Shown: positions 7,645 to 17,000 of the stretch, piece by piece
Layout of the letters: each line of letters opens with the position of its first letter
How positions within the stretch are numbered: the first letter of the stretch is position 1
Origin: Candidatus Dadabacteria bacterium
GTDB taxonomy: Bacteria > Desulfobacterota_D > UBA1144 > Nemesobacterales > Nemesobacteraceae
NCBI GenBank assembly: GCA_026710625.1
Contig: JAPOQQ010000029.1
Coordinates: 1-33,688 of the forward strand
Direction of reading: 5' to 3'
DNA: 33,688 nucleotides
The notes under the pieces: model-generated
What the model saw: only the letters and a program-made list of their open reading frames with translations
Told to the model about the DNA's origin: nothing
Database searches by the model: none
Translations under genes and position numbers: made by a program

Positions 7645-8585
7645 GATCTTTCCCCGAGTCCGCTTTCGGCCACATAACACGCTCCCAGCACCCCCGCATC
7701 GTCTCCCAGGTCGGCTCTTTTTATCTGAAGCCCCCTTTGCGCTCCCCCAAGGCACCTTCTTTCGGCTTCCTCAAGGGCTTTTCCGATAAAAAGTTCCCAG
7801 GCCCCCGAAAGTCCCCCGCCTACCACCACCGTCTTTACGTCGAGAACGTTTACAAGAATGGATATTCCCACCCCCAGGCTTGCCCCGAAGTCGTTCCATA
7901 CCGAGATGGCTGCCCGGTCTTTTTCCCGCGCAAGCTCTGCCAGGCGCTCAGGGAGGGCCGATTCTTCGGTACCGGCGAGCTTTTCACGGAGCTGCGGGTG
8001 CTCGCGGACGATTCTCTTTATCGCTACCTGCGAAACGTAGGTTTCAATGCAGCCTCTCCCACCGCAGGCACAAGGAGGTCCCGACGGGTTAATCGTCATG
8101 TGCCCCACTTCTCCGGCGAAGCCGTCTTCCCCCGTCCAGAGCTCGCCGTTGAGGATTATTCCGCCCCCGAATCCGGTCCCCAGGGTTATCATTACCATCG
8201 AGTCCGAGCCTCTGCCCGCCCCCGCACGGTATTCTCCGAGGGCCGCGCAGGAAGCGTCGTTTTCTATAAAAACAGGCGTTGCAGCTTCAATTTTCTCCGA
8301 AATGACTTCTGCAAACGGGAAATCTCTGGTGTTGGCTATGTTGGGGGCCTGGACGAGAATGCCGCTTGCGCGGTCAACGGTTCCCGGTATTCCTATGCCG
8401 ATTGCAGATACCCCCTCCCCGGCGAATCCTTTTATGAAGCCGACGAGGTTCTCCATGAGCCGGGAGATGCCCATGCGGGCGTCCGAGCGCGTTTTTCTCT
8501 CCCCGAGCATTTCTCCCTCCTCGGAGAGGATTTTTCCCCTGATGTTGGTTCCCCCTATGTCTATGCCAAGGAATTTCCGCTTCAT
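7641..8585 (-). CDS. ROK family sugar kinase (glucokinase-like)
   Basis: A 314-residue ROK kinase. The N-terminal LGIDIGGTNIRG is the ATP phosphate-binding motif. ENDASCAALGEY carries the catalytic Asp, GTGFGGGI is the second ATP motif, and CACGGRGCIETY is the ROK zinc-binding cysteine cluster. Members phosphorylate glucose, N-acetylmannosamine or related sugars; the substrate cannot be fixed from sequence, but glucokinase is most likely. The ATG at 8585 is chosen because it starts directly before KRKFLGIDIGG and has AGACGG upstream. A TTG seven codons earlier (8606) is possible but has no Shine-Dalgarno. The gene is convergent with tilS and stands alone on this strand. Confidence 0.93.
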   Translation of the reverse strand: MKRKFLGIDIGGTNIRGKILSEEGEMLGERKTRSDARMGISRLMENLVGFIKGFAGEGVSAIGIGIPGTVDRASGILVQAPNIANTRDFPFAEVISEKIEAATPVFIENDASCAALGEYRAGAGRGSDSMVMITLGTGFGGGIILNGELWTGEDGFAGEVGHMTINPSGPPCACGGRGCIETYVSQVAIKRIVREHPQLREKLAGTEESALPERLAELAREKDRAAISVWNDFGASLGVGISILVNVLDVKTVVVGGGLSGAWELFIGKALEEAERRCLGGAQRGLQIKRADLGDDAGVLGACYVAESGLGERS

Positions 8586-8728
8586 TTTTCCGTCTCTTGA
8601 CTGCAAAAAACCGCGGGTCGCTACGGCCGAGCCGCCCCGGAATTTCTATTTTACCCTGTCTTTTCGGAAAAATATCCGTCCCGGCGGAGACCGGGGACAC
8701 AGGATTTTTGCCCGCCGCTTCGGGTTTT

Positions 8729-8758
8729 TTGTGCAAGCCGCGTGTTACAGGGTATAAA
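8729..8758 (+). promoter_or_regulatory. Candidate promoter for the mltA-Suc_Fer pair
   Basis: TTGTGC at 8729-8734 and TATAAA at 8753-8758 with an 18-bp spacer, about 60 bases upstream of the mltA start. The surrounding 200-bp intergenic stretch holds nothing else recognised. Confidence 0.4.
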
Positions 8759-8821
8759 TTATCCTAATTAGCGGGCGTTTCGCGTCGTATATTTTTCCTT
8801 TTGAGAACCAATCAGGTTTAT

Positions 8822-10120
8822 ATGAACCAAAGAACCGCAGCTGTCCTGTCAGCCGTTTTCCTGCTCTTTCTCTACCTTTCCTGCGAGAGACCCCCGGAGG
8901 TTCCGGGCCCCGAGTCCATGCGGGCGGTTCCCGCATTCCCCGAGATGGATGATGACCTTTTCCCCGAGGGGCTAAAGGAATCTATCGGCGCAAGCGTCGA
9001 GAAACTTTCACAGAAAAAAGATTCCCAGCTCGTTTTCGGACAGAAAACCGTCTCCGCGGGGGACTACGCCCTGGCGCTAGGCTATCTTCTCGCCAAGCTT
9101 GAAGCGGGCGTTACCAAGGATGATTTCATAAAGGACGTAAGGGAGAATTTCGATTTCTACGGCTTTCCGGGAAAACCCTGGGGCAAGGTTTTTATAACCT
9201 CTTACTTTTCCCCAGTGCTTTCCGCCTCCCGGGCCAGGACGCCGCGGCACACCCAGCCGCTCTACGGGGTTCCCGGCGATCTGGTGCGCCTGGGGATAGA
9301 CAGGTTCGTCGAGCGGTTCGAGAGATTTTCGTTTCTTGAGGACGACAAGATCGCCCGGGGAAAGTTCCAGTCCCTTCACGGCAGGGTCGCCCCCGGAGGC
9401 CTTGGCAGAACATCCGAACTGGTTCCCTATTACTCACGAAGCGAGATAGACTCCGGGGGAAGGCTCCGGGGGAAAAGGCTCGAGATCGCGTGGGTAGACC
9501 CTATCGACGGGTTTTTTCTTCAGATCCAGGGCTCGGGTAAAATAAGGTTCGCGGACGGAGAGGAGCGGGTTGTGGGCTACGCCGCCCAGAACGGACACGA
9601 TTATGTGGCAATAGGGAAATTTCTCTTCGAGTGGATTCCGAAGGAAAAAATGAGCCTTTGGGCCATAGAAAGCCACTTAAGATCCCTCTCCTACGCGGAG
9701 AGGATGAATATCCTTTACAAAAACCCGAGTTATATTTTCTTCCGCGGACTTCCGGGCAAACCACAGACCTCTTTCGGAACGGAAGTAGTTGATGGCAGGA
9801 CCATAGCGACCGACAAGGCTTTTTTCCCCAGGGGGGCCTTGGCGTTCATGGAATTTGAGAGACCGGTTTTCGAAACTCCCTCTTCGGTCGAGCCGTCGCA
9901 ATGGAAGCCGGTTTCCCGCTTTGTCGTTAACCACGACAGCGGGGGAGCTATAAAAGGGGCCCGGCGCGTCGACCTTTTCTGGGGGGAGGGAAAGGAAGCC
10001 TCCCAGCACGCGGGTGTAATGAAAAACTGGGGGAAATTCTTCTACCTGGTGCCGAAGGGGGAATTCCTCACGGTGCTTAGGGAAAAAAAACAGCAAGCGG
10101 GACACTGGAGGATGAGATGA
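8822..10120 (+). CDS. mltA: MltA-type membrane-bound lytic murein transglycosylase
   Basis: MltA cleaves the MurNAc-GlcNAc bond of peptidoglycan, forming 1,6-anhydro ends, and works on the inner face of the outer membrane. This 432-residue form starts with a hydrophobic export signal ending LYLSC; the Cys would be lipidated, although the -3 Tyr makes the lipobox imperfect. The MltA domain carries the hallmark LQIQGSGKIRF. The C-terminal 3D domain has the expected Asp-bearing stretches (TIATDKAFFPRGALA, NHDSGGAIKGARRVDLFWG). The ATG at 8822 has CAGGT upstream; an in-frame TTG at 8801 is the alternative start. The stop overlaps the next start (ATGA), indicating a two-gene operon. Confidence 0.93.
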   Translation: MNQRTAAVLSAVFLLFLYLSCERPPEVPGPESMRAVPAFPEMDDDLFPEGLKESIGASVEKLSQKKDSQLVFGQKTVSAGDYALALGYLLAKLEAGVTKDDFIKDVRENFDFYGFPGKPWGKVFITSYFSPVLSASRARTPRHTQPLYGVPGDLVRLGIDRFVERFERFSFLEDDKIARGKFQSLHGRVAPGGLGRTSELVPYYSRSEIDSGGRLRGKRLEIAWVDPIDGFFLQIQGSGKIRFADGEERVVGYAAQNGHDYVAIGKFLFEWIPKEKMSLWAIESHLRSLSYAERMNILYKNPSYIFFRGLPGKPQTSFGTEVVDGRTIATDKAFFPRGALAFMEFERPVFETPSSVEPSQWKPVSRFVVNHDSGGAIKGARRVDLFWGEGKEASQHAGVMKNWGKFFYLVPKGEFLTVLREKKQQAGHWRMR

Positions 10121-11052
10121 CCGACGAAAAAACGCTTACCTGTTCCCAGATGTCTTCCCAAGGCGGAGAACATCTCTACGGAACCGCTCTTGAGGTGAAG
10201 AACTGGTTTCTGCTCGAGTACTCCAGAGCATGGAAAAGGGATGCTTTTCCGGAAAGTGCGCTGCCGGCAGAGGTAAAAGAGCATCTTGGAGGCTTTCTTT
10301 CGTCTTTTGAAGAATCCAGGATTCAGCTGATAGGAGGGCCGGGCCCAAGCAAGGGAAACCTCGCTTTTTACTACGCGCATTCTTCTGAGTTTTCCCCGAA
10401 ACTCTACAGATTCGAAATAGAACGCTACGAGGATCTTCTCTCGATAGATCTTGCGGAACTTGTCCGCACCGAGGAGATAGAGAAATTCTCCTGCGAAGAA
10501 AAGCTCGCTCTGGTCTGTACCCACGGGGCCCGCGACGGATGCTGTGCGGCCGCGGGATCGGGGGTTTACAAGGAGCTTTTAAAAAAAGAGGGGATTTCCG
10601 CGTGGAGAACCACCCATGTGGGGGCCCACCGCTTCGCCGCCAACATCGTCATGCTTCCAGAGGGAATATATTACGGAAGGGTAAACGGAGAAAATCTCAA
10701 TGATGTCGTTTCCTCTCACCTTCGCGGCGAGATATTTCTTGACTGCTACAGGGGGAGGTCGTGTTATTCCCAGACTTCACAGGTCTCTGACTATTTCTTG
10801 AGAAAAGAGATAGAAAAACTTGGCATTTACGATATAAGGTGGGAATTCGAAAAAGACCGGGAGGACTATACCGCGGTTGAGTTCGGAGTGGAGGGGGGAA
10901 CCACGGTTTACAGCATAAACACAGTGGTCATGAACAGTGGCGTAAAGCTCCAGACTAGCTGTGATTCACCGGAGGTAAAGGGGATCCCCCAGTTTTTCTT
11001 CTACAGCATAATTCCCTATGAGCCGCAGAGAAAAGAAAAAGAGGATTCCTGA
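10117..11052 (+). CDS. Sucrase/ferredoxin-like family protein
   Basis: A 311-residue member of the Suc_Fer-like family of thioredoxin-fold ferredoxin-type proteins. Recognisable features are the N-terminal GTALEVKNWFLLEYSRAW, the cysteine cluster CTHGARDGCC (Cys134, Cys142, Cys143) and HVGAHRFAANIVMLPEG (His167, His171), which are expected to hold an iron-sulfur cluster. The family's reaction is poorly known, and the name sucrase is historical. It overlaps mltA by four bases (ATGA) and so is probably translated with it, although no functional link with a murein transglycosylase is obvious. It converges on cofD, the two stops being about ten bases apart. Confidence 0.9.
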   Translation: MTDEKTLTCSQMSSQGGEHLYGTALEVKNWFLLEYSRAWKRDAFPESALPAEVKEHLGGFLSSFEESRIQLIGGPGPSKGNLAFYYAHSSEFSPKLYRFEIERYEDLLSIDLAELVRTEEIEKFSCEEKLALVCTHGARDGCCAAAGSGVYKELLKKEGISAWRTTHVGAHRFAANIVMLPEGIYYGRVNGENLNDVVSSHLRGEIFLDCYRGRSCYSQTSQVSDYFLRKEIEKLGIYDIRWEFEKDREDYTAVEFGVEGGTTVYSINTVVMNSGVKLQTSCDSPEVKGIPQFFFYSIIPYEPQRKEKEDS

Positions 11053-11061
11053 TCACCCTGG

Positions 11062-12015
11062 CTAGGGCGAAGCGCGCCTCCGTTCCAGAGATTCCACAAA
11101 ATCGAGGATGTCCCGCGAAAGACGCATTGAGCTTTGCTCATCGGGGATTACGGTGTCTGTGACTAAAACACCTATCTCCAGAGCCTCTATGGCGGCAGCC
11201 TCTCCCGCATCCGAGCGGTCGATTACAAGCACGTCCAGAAAATCGGCGTAAAGCCTGGCCACCTGAGTCGAAGAGGCCTCCATCCCAAGTCCCCTCATGA
11301 GCTTGTCCGCCGGACCCTTAAGGGGTTTTCCGCGCATAAGGGGGCTCACGGCGACCTTTACTCCCGGCGCGCCGACGAGTCTCTCCCTTATTTCCTTTAT
11401 CTCGAGTATGGGCCCTATGCTGATTATGGGGTTGCTAGGGCATATGATCACCAGATCGGCGCCGTCTATCGAGTCAAGAACCATCGGGGCCGGAGAAGCC
11501 TCGCGCGCGCCCTTTATCTTGACTCCTCGCACCTCGGGGCGCATCGCGTGCTTTATGTAGTATTCCTGGAAATGTATCTCGCCCGCGTCCGTCTCTATCC
11601 ATGTCTCGACCCTGTCGTCGCTCATTGGCAGTATGCGCATTTCCCCGAGGCCGAAGCGCTGCGCTATCTTCGAAGTGGATTCGCTGAGAGTCCCGCCCGC
11701 GTCGGTGACGGCTTTTCTGAACAAGTGAGTGGCGAGATCCCTGTCCCCGAGCCCGAACCACGTCGGAAAACCGAATCTGGCGGCGGCGCCCAGAAATTCG
11801 AACGTATCGCCGCGAAGCCCCCACCCTTTTTTTTCGTCTATGCTTCCCGAGAGTCTGTAGATTATGGTGTCTATGTCCGGAGAGACCCTCATTCCGTAAA
11901 GATCCATGTCATCCGCAGTGTTCACTATTACGGTGAGTTCCGACGGGGGAATTATCCCCGTGAGTCCCTTAAGGAATTTTGCGGCTCCGCTTCCGCCGCC
12001 AAGCGCCGTTATCAT
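11062..12015 (-). CDS. cofD: 2-phospho-L-lactate transferase CofD (coenzyme F420 biosynthesis)
   Basis: CofD joins the lactyl (or phosphoenolpyruvyl) phosphate unit to the deazaflavin FO, making F420-0. The 317-residue protein begins MITALGGGSGAAKFLKGL, the nucleotide-binding signature of the family. It continues with VNTADDMDLYGMRVSPDIDT, FGLGDRDLATH, and ICPSNPIISIGPIL, all typical of CofD rather than of the related YvcK proteins. No other F420 gene (cofC, cofE, cofG/H) is in the window, so this lone gene only suggests that the host makes F420. It is transcribed away from the ppiD-like gene, with 150 bp between the starts. Confidence 0.93.
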   Translation of the reverse strand: MITALGGGSGAAKFLKGLTGIIPPSELTVIVNTADDMDLYGMRVSPDIDTIIYRLSGSIDEKKGWGLRGDTFEFLGAAARFGFPTWFGLGDRDLATHLFRKAVTDAGGTLSESTSKIAQRFGLGEMRILPMSDDRVETWIETDAGEIHFQEYYIKHAMRPEVRGVKIKGAREASPAPMVLDSIDGADLVIICPSNPIISIGPILEIKEIRERLVGAPGVKVAVSPLMRGKPLKGPADKLMRGLGMEASSTQVARLYADFLDVLVIDRSDAGEAAAIEALEIGVLVTDTVIPDEQSSMRLSRDILDFVESLERRRASP

Positions 12016-12165
12016 CTGAATTTCTCTGTGCCTCCGGATATTTCACCTGTAAGCTATTTGAGCCCCTTATCCGTGTCAAGCCGGGAACCGCCCGCCTCCT
12101 CCGGCTGCTTGAAAGTTGATACCAGCTCATATAGAGTTTAATTCGTCTTTTCAAGGAAAACCCCG

Positions 12166-13755
12166 TTGGCGCTTGATATCATAAAAAACAGGCAGGGCCT
12201 TCTCACGAAAGCTCTACTTCTGCTGCTCGCCCTCACCTTCGTTATCGGCTTCGGATACGTGGGGGGAATAAGCATAGGAGGTAGAGGCCCCAGCGGCGGA
12301 GCTGCGGTTGAGGTAAACGGGGACAAGGTTTCCCTCGCGGAGTTCTATAACCTTAGGGACTCGATGCTTGACCGCTTGCGCCGCAGCGACCAGCAGATCT
12401 CGGACGAGCTTTTCGAATACGTGAATTTTTCCGTGATCGACTCGCTGGTTAACAAGAAGCTGCTCGCCCAGAAGGCCGAAGAACTGGGGATCAGGGTAAG
12501 CCAGGAAGAGCTTTCAGACGCAATAAGAAACGATCCGGGCTTCCAGGTGGACGGCGCTTTCGTGGGATTTGAGCGCTACCAGGACTTTATCTCAAGGGGA
12601 CTTAACCGCACCGTGAAGGATTTCGAGGATTCCTACAGGGAGGATCTCCTCGTGGCAAAGCTCGTTTCGGTTCTTGACAGTTCCGTAACGGCAAGCGACG
12701 AGGAACTTTTAAGCATCTACAGGACGCGCGAGGAGAAAATCGATCTTCACTACGTCTCGTTTGCGACCCGGGATTACCTTGAAGGCCAAAAACCGAGCGA
12801 AGAGGAAATCGCCCGGTATTACAGGGGAAACACCGACCTTTTCTGGGAACCTGAGAAACGCGCGGTGCGCTACGTAAAACTCGCTCCCGGGGATTTCACC
12901 GAGGATGCCGCGGTTTCCGACGAGGAAATCGAGGCCTACTACACGACTTACCCGGAGGAATTTGCTTCCGAAGGGACCCCGAAACCATTTGACGATGTAG
13001 AGGAAGAGATAAAAAAGCAGCTTGTAGAGGGCAAATCCAAGCTTCTCTACGACCGGTTCCTTGAAGAGTTCCTCCGGAAACGCTCTTTATCAGACCTTCT
13101 TTCCGAAAAAAGCTCGCTTGAGGTGCGGGAAACCGCAGAGTTTACCCTCGGAGGCGTGAGCGGAGACGTTCCCGGCGCCATAAGGAGAGAGGCCTTTTCG
13201 GTAAAGAAAAACAGGCTCGCAAGCGTGGTGCTTCAGGATTTCACCTGGTTTTTCGAGGTAACCGGGGTTCAATCCTCAAAACGGTCGGGAATTGAATCCG
13301 TGCGCGGGGAAATTATAGAGGCTTTAAAAAGGGAAAAAGCCGTCGAGCGGGCCAGGGAATCCGCCGGGGAAAATCTCGCAAAAATAACTGCCTCGGGCAA
13401 AGGTTTCGCGGCGATAGCCAAGTCCATGGGTCTTTCGGCGCAGCGCACCGGTTTTTTCTCAAGGTCCGAGGATCCCCTGGACGTCGAATCAGGGGATTTC
13501 ATTTCAGATGTCTTTGGGCTGAGAAGCAACCGTCCTACCCCCAATCGTGTTTACAAGTCCGGGGAGACTTTCTACATAGTGTCGCTTGCGAAGACAAAGC
13601 CCGCCGACAGCGGGTACTTCGGAGTCGAGAAGGATTCTCTTAAGCGGCAAGAGATTTCGTTGCGAAAGGTGCTTGTGATCGAACGCCTGCTTGAGAACCT
13701 TAGAGAAAGCTCCAAGATCTCGCCCAACAAGAACCTTCTTTCCCAAGGAGGATGA
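12166..13755 (+). CDS. PpiD/SurA-like membrane-anchored periplasmic chaperone
   Basis: A 529-residue protein with an N-terminal membrane anchor (about residues 14-36, ALLLLLALTFVIGFGYVGGI), then a SurA N-terminal-like domain that includes VNGDKVSLAEFYNLRDSML and the helical RVSQEELSDAIRNDPGFQVDG. PpiD-type repeats (DLHYVSFATRDYLEG, RAVRYVKLAPGDF) and a C-terminal tail follow. PpiD and SurA help fold outer-membrane and secreted proteins after Sec export. I do not see an intact parvulin active-site core, so it is better described as a chaperone than as a working prolyl isomerase. The start is a TTG with AAGGA at 12153-12157; no ATG precedes the anchor. A GGAGGATGA end is followed at once by the smc promoter. 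Confidence 0.85.
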   Translation: MALDIIKNRQGLLTKALLLLLALTFVIGFGYVGGISIGGRGPSGGAAVEVNGDKVSLAEFYNLRDSMLDRLRRSDQQISDELFEYVNFSVIDSLVNKKLLAQKAEELGIRVSQEELSDAIRNDPGFQVDGAFVGFERYQDFISRGLNRTVKDFEDSYREDLLVAKLVSVLDSSVTASDEELLSIYRTREEKIDLHYVSFATRDYLEGQKPSEEEIARYYRGNTDLFWEPEKRAVRYVKLAPGDFTEDAAVSDEEIEAYYTTYPEEFASEGTPKPFDDVEEEIKKQLVEGKSKLLYDRFLEEFLRKRSLSDLLSEKSSLEVRETAEFTLGGVSGDVPGAIRREAFSVKKNRLASVVLQDFTWFFEVTGVQSSKRSGIESVRGEIIEALKREKAVERARESAGENLAKITASGKGFAAIAKSMGLSAQRTGFFSRSEDPLDVESGDFISDVFGLRSNRPTPNRVYKSGETFYIVSLAKTKPADSGYFGVEKDSLKRQEISLRKVLVIERLLENLRESSKISPNKNLLSQGG

Positions 13756-13770
13756 TTCCCGACCGGGAAG

Positions 13771-13800
13771 TTGGAAATCCTCCAGATATTGTGGTATAAT
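13771..13800 (+). promoter_or_regulatory. Extended -10 promoter upstream of smc
   Basis: TTGGAA at 13771-13776, an 18-bp spacer, and TGG-TATAAT with a perfect -10 (13795-13800) and the TGn extension. A small inverted repeat TTCCCG-AC-CGGGAA (13756-13769) sits just before it. Transcription from about 13807 would leave a leader of roughly 200 bases before the smc ATG. Confidence 0.6.
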
Positions 13801-14010
13801 TCACATTGACCGGAAGACCTTGAGTGATAAGGAATCTTTTTCACCTACTGCCGGAAGTATCATTCTGGCAACTTTCTTCAGGATTCTGGCCCCTTCAGGG
13901 CTTCTATATATGCATACGGGAGCTTTAACTTTCCCGGTTACGGCGAGGGGTTTTGCGTAAAACGGGCGGCGGCGCACGTGAACGCGACGGTGCCGGGCCG
14001 TGGTTCTCCC

Positions 14011-17000
14011 ATGAGAATTAAAGCACTTGAAATAGCAGGTTTTAAATCTTTTTACCTGAAGACGAGGATAGACTTGTCCGAGGGTATAACCGCCATAGTC
14101 GGTCCCAACGGCTGCGGAAAATCCAATATTCTCGACGCCATCAGGTGGGTAATCGGCGAACGTAATCCGAGACACCTGCGCGCGGGGGGCATGGAAGACG
14201 TTATCTCCAACGGAAGCGCCGAACTCAAGCCCCTGGGCATGGCCGACGTGTCCCTGGTTCTCGAGGAGGTCGAGGGTTTCGGTTTCGAGGAAGTCAGAAT
14301 CCGGAGAAAACTTTACCGCTCGGGGGAGAGCGAATACAGCATAAACGGGGTCAAGTGCCGCCTCAAGGACATAACCGAGATGCTTCTTGACACCGGAGTG
14401 GGCGCGAGGGCCTATTCAATCGTCGAGCAGGGCCAGGTCGAGTCCTTCATAATGTCGAAACCCGAAGAGAAAAGAAAGTTCATAGAGGAAGTCGCGGGGA
14501 TCGAGAAATACAAGCTCAGAAGAAAGGAAACACGAAGCAGAATAGAGTCGACCAGGGAGAACCTCTCCCGCGTTCTTGACATGAAACGCGAGGTTTCGGA
14601 CCGCATTGAGGCCGTGGCGCTTCAGGCAAAGCGCGCCAGGCAGTACGAGGAGCTTACCGGGCGGGCCCGCTCGCTTGAATTTGATATTCTCACTGCCAAG
14701 CTCGCAAGTTCACAGCAGCGCAAAGAAGCACTTCTTGAAAAAAAGCTCGGGGCCGAGCAGTTCGTTCGCTCAGCCGACGCCGAGGCGGAGCAAAAGCGCG
14801 GGTTGCTTCAAGAGGCGAGAGAGAAAAACTCCGTTTCAGGCCAGGATCTGGGGTCCCTTGAGAAGGAGATCTACGAGCTTCGGGCGCAGAAAAGGGAAAA
14901 CGAGTACCGCAGGACCTCGATCGAACGGGAGACTGCCGGGATTTCAAGCTACGTAAGGGACATTGAAGCCGAGATAGAGAGCCTCGGGCGCGAAGTTCTG
15001 GAGATGGATGAGAAAAGCAGCCGCGCCGGGCGCCAGTCAGAGGAGCTTAAAAACACCCGCCTTTCGGCTTCCGAGGAGATTTCGCGCGAGGAACAGAACC
15101 TCGTGACACTGAAAAGCGAATGGGAGCAGAGCAGAAAAGAACTTGAGGAAACGGCGGACCTAGTCTCTGACGTGATGACCAGAAGAAGCTCGCTTGGAAG
15201 CACGATAGGTGCTTTCTCAAAGGAGCTTGAGGAGCTTGAGGAGAAAAAAGAGGCGCTTGACGGGGAGATCTCCGTCTTGAGCCTTGAGAAACTCGAGTGC
15301 GAGAGGAAGCTTGCTTCGCTTCGCCGCCGGGAAGGGGAGATAAAAGACGAATTCACTTCGGCCGCCAAAGAAAAAGAAGAGATCGATTCGCGTCTTTACG
15401 ACCTTAGGGTCGAGCACGAAAAGAAACTCGGCGAACTGAGGGGTCTTGAAGGCAAGAAGAAGGACTGCGTCTCCAGGGTGGAGGCCCTTAACAGAATACA
15501 GAGCAACTACGAATGGCTTCCTGACGCCACGCGCAAGTTCGTGCTTGAGCGCAAGCAAAGGGGCGTGCTGGGGGTAGTTTCCGATTTCGTTTCCGTCCCG
15601 AGAAACTACGAAAGAGCGGTCGAGGCGGCCTTCGGAGAAAAACTCAACTGGATAGTGGTCGAAGGGAGCACGGAGGCGGTCGCCGCGGTTGAGCTTCTAA
15701 GGGAGTTTGACGCGGGAAGGGGAACTTTCATACCGGCAACCGACCGGTTCGCGGCAAACGGTTCGGGCAATGGAAACGGCGGGGCCAACGGACACGGCAA
15801 GCCGGATGCCACTTCCCTTAACAGCCTCCTTGATGTGAAAGTGATAGAGAAGAGCCTTGTTGAGTCGATGCTGCAGGAAGTTTACGTCACTTCCGATCTG
15901 AGGGAAGCCATCAGGCTTAAGAACCGGACGGGAAACGGCGCGTGCTTCGCCACCCTAGAGGGAGACTACGTCGATTCCCAAGGAGCCGTGACGGGCGGAA
16001 AATCCTTGGCAGGGGTGTTTGAGAGAAAAAGGGAAATCGAGGAGCTTGAGGAACAGACAAAGACCCTTTTGGCCAACATAGAGAAACTGGAGGTCGCCTG
16101 CAGGACGCTCAGAGAGGAAGTGGATGCGCTTGAGGGCCGCCGGGTGCAGGTCGAGGAACTTCTTCGGCGCTGCGAGATAAGCTCGGTTGAAACCGCAAAG
16201 GACCGCTCGAACGCGGAGACCAGGATAGAAGAGCTGGGGACGAGAATCGGGAACCTCGATGCGCAGCGCGACGAGCTTGAGCGAAAGTTCGGAAGCAAAA
16301 ACCGCACTGTCGAGGAGATGGAGTCGCTTATAGAGCAGCTTGACGGCCAGAGAAGCGCGCTTGAGTCAAAATACGGGGAAATCGAAAAGCGGGCCCTTGG
16401 GTTTGCGGAGGAGGAAAAAGCGCTTCAGGAGAAAATAACGAAACTCAGGATAGAGAATGCCGGGGTTCTTGAAAGGGAGAGGGCCCTTGAGCACGAGATA
16501 TCGGAAGCCGAGAGAATAAAGGCGATTATAAACGAGAAGCTTTCGCTTAGAACAAAGGATGGGGAGCTTAAAAAACAGGAGGGCGAAGCGCTTGCCCTGT
16601 CGAGGCGCCAGGCGGAAGAGGAGTTTGAGAAGATCTGCCGTGATCTTGGCTTAAGAGAGGAGTCCTTCGGGGAACTCAGGGAAAAGGTGTCGCGCTACGC
16701 TGAGGAACTCCGCAGAAGCGAAGAGGAATTCGAGGCCGCGTCACGAGAACTTTCCTCGCGAAGAGAGCAGCTTGCCTCGGCCCAGGCGCAGCTTGAGCGT
16801 GCGGGGGACGAGTTTGAGTATCTGAGCGAGCGGTACGCAGAGACATTCGGCGATGCTACCCCCGATACCTCGCAAAGCCCGAATCTCTCCCATGTTTCGA
16901 TACCCGATGGGGAGAAGGAGCTTAAGACGCTTCGGCGGCGCATAGAGAATTTCGGTCCCGTTAACCTGCTTGCGCCCGAGGAATACGAGCAGCTTGAGGA

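Noticed and set aside
7737-8757. Long + strand open frames opposite the ROK gene
   Set aside because: They mirror the ROK coding strand in GC-rich DNA and lack family signatures or ribosome-binding sites.
11056-11067. CCCT-GGCT-AGGG hairpin between convergent Suc_Fer and cofD genes
   Set aside because: Only a 4-bp stem and no T-run; not a credible terminator.
13971-13986. CACGTGAAC near the smc start as a third parS
   Set aside because: Only one half-site matches; the left half is GC-rich and differs from parS at most positions.
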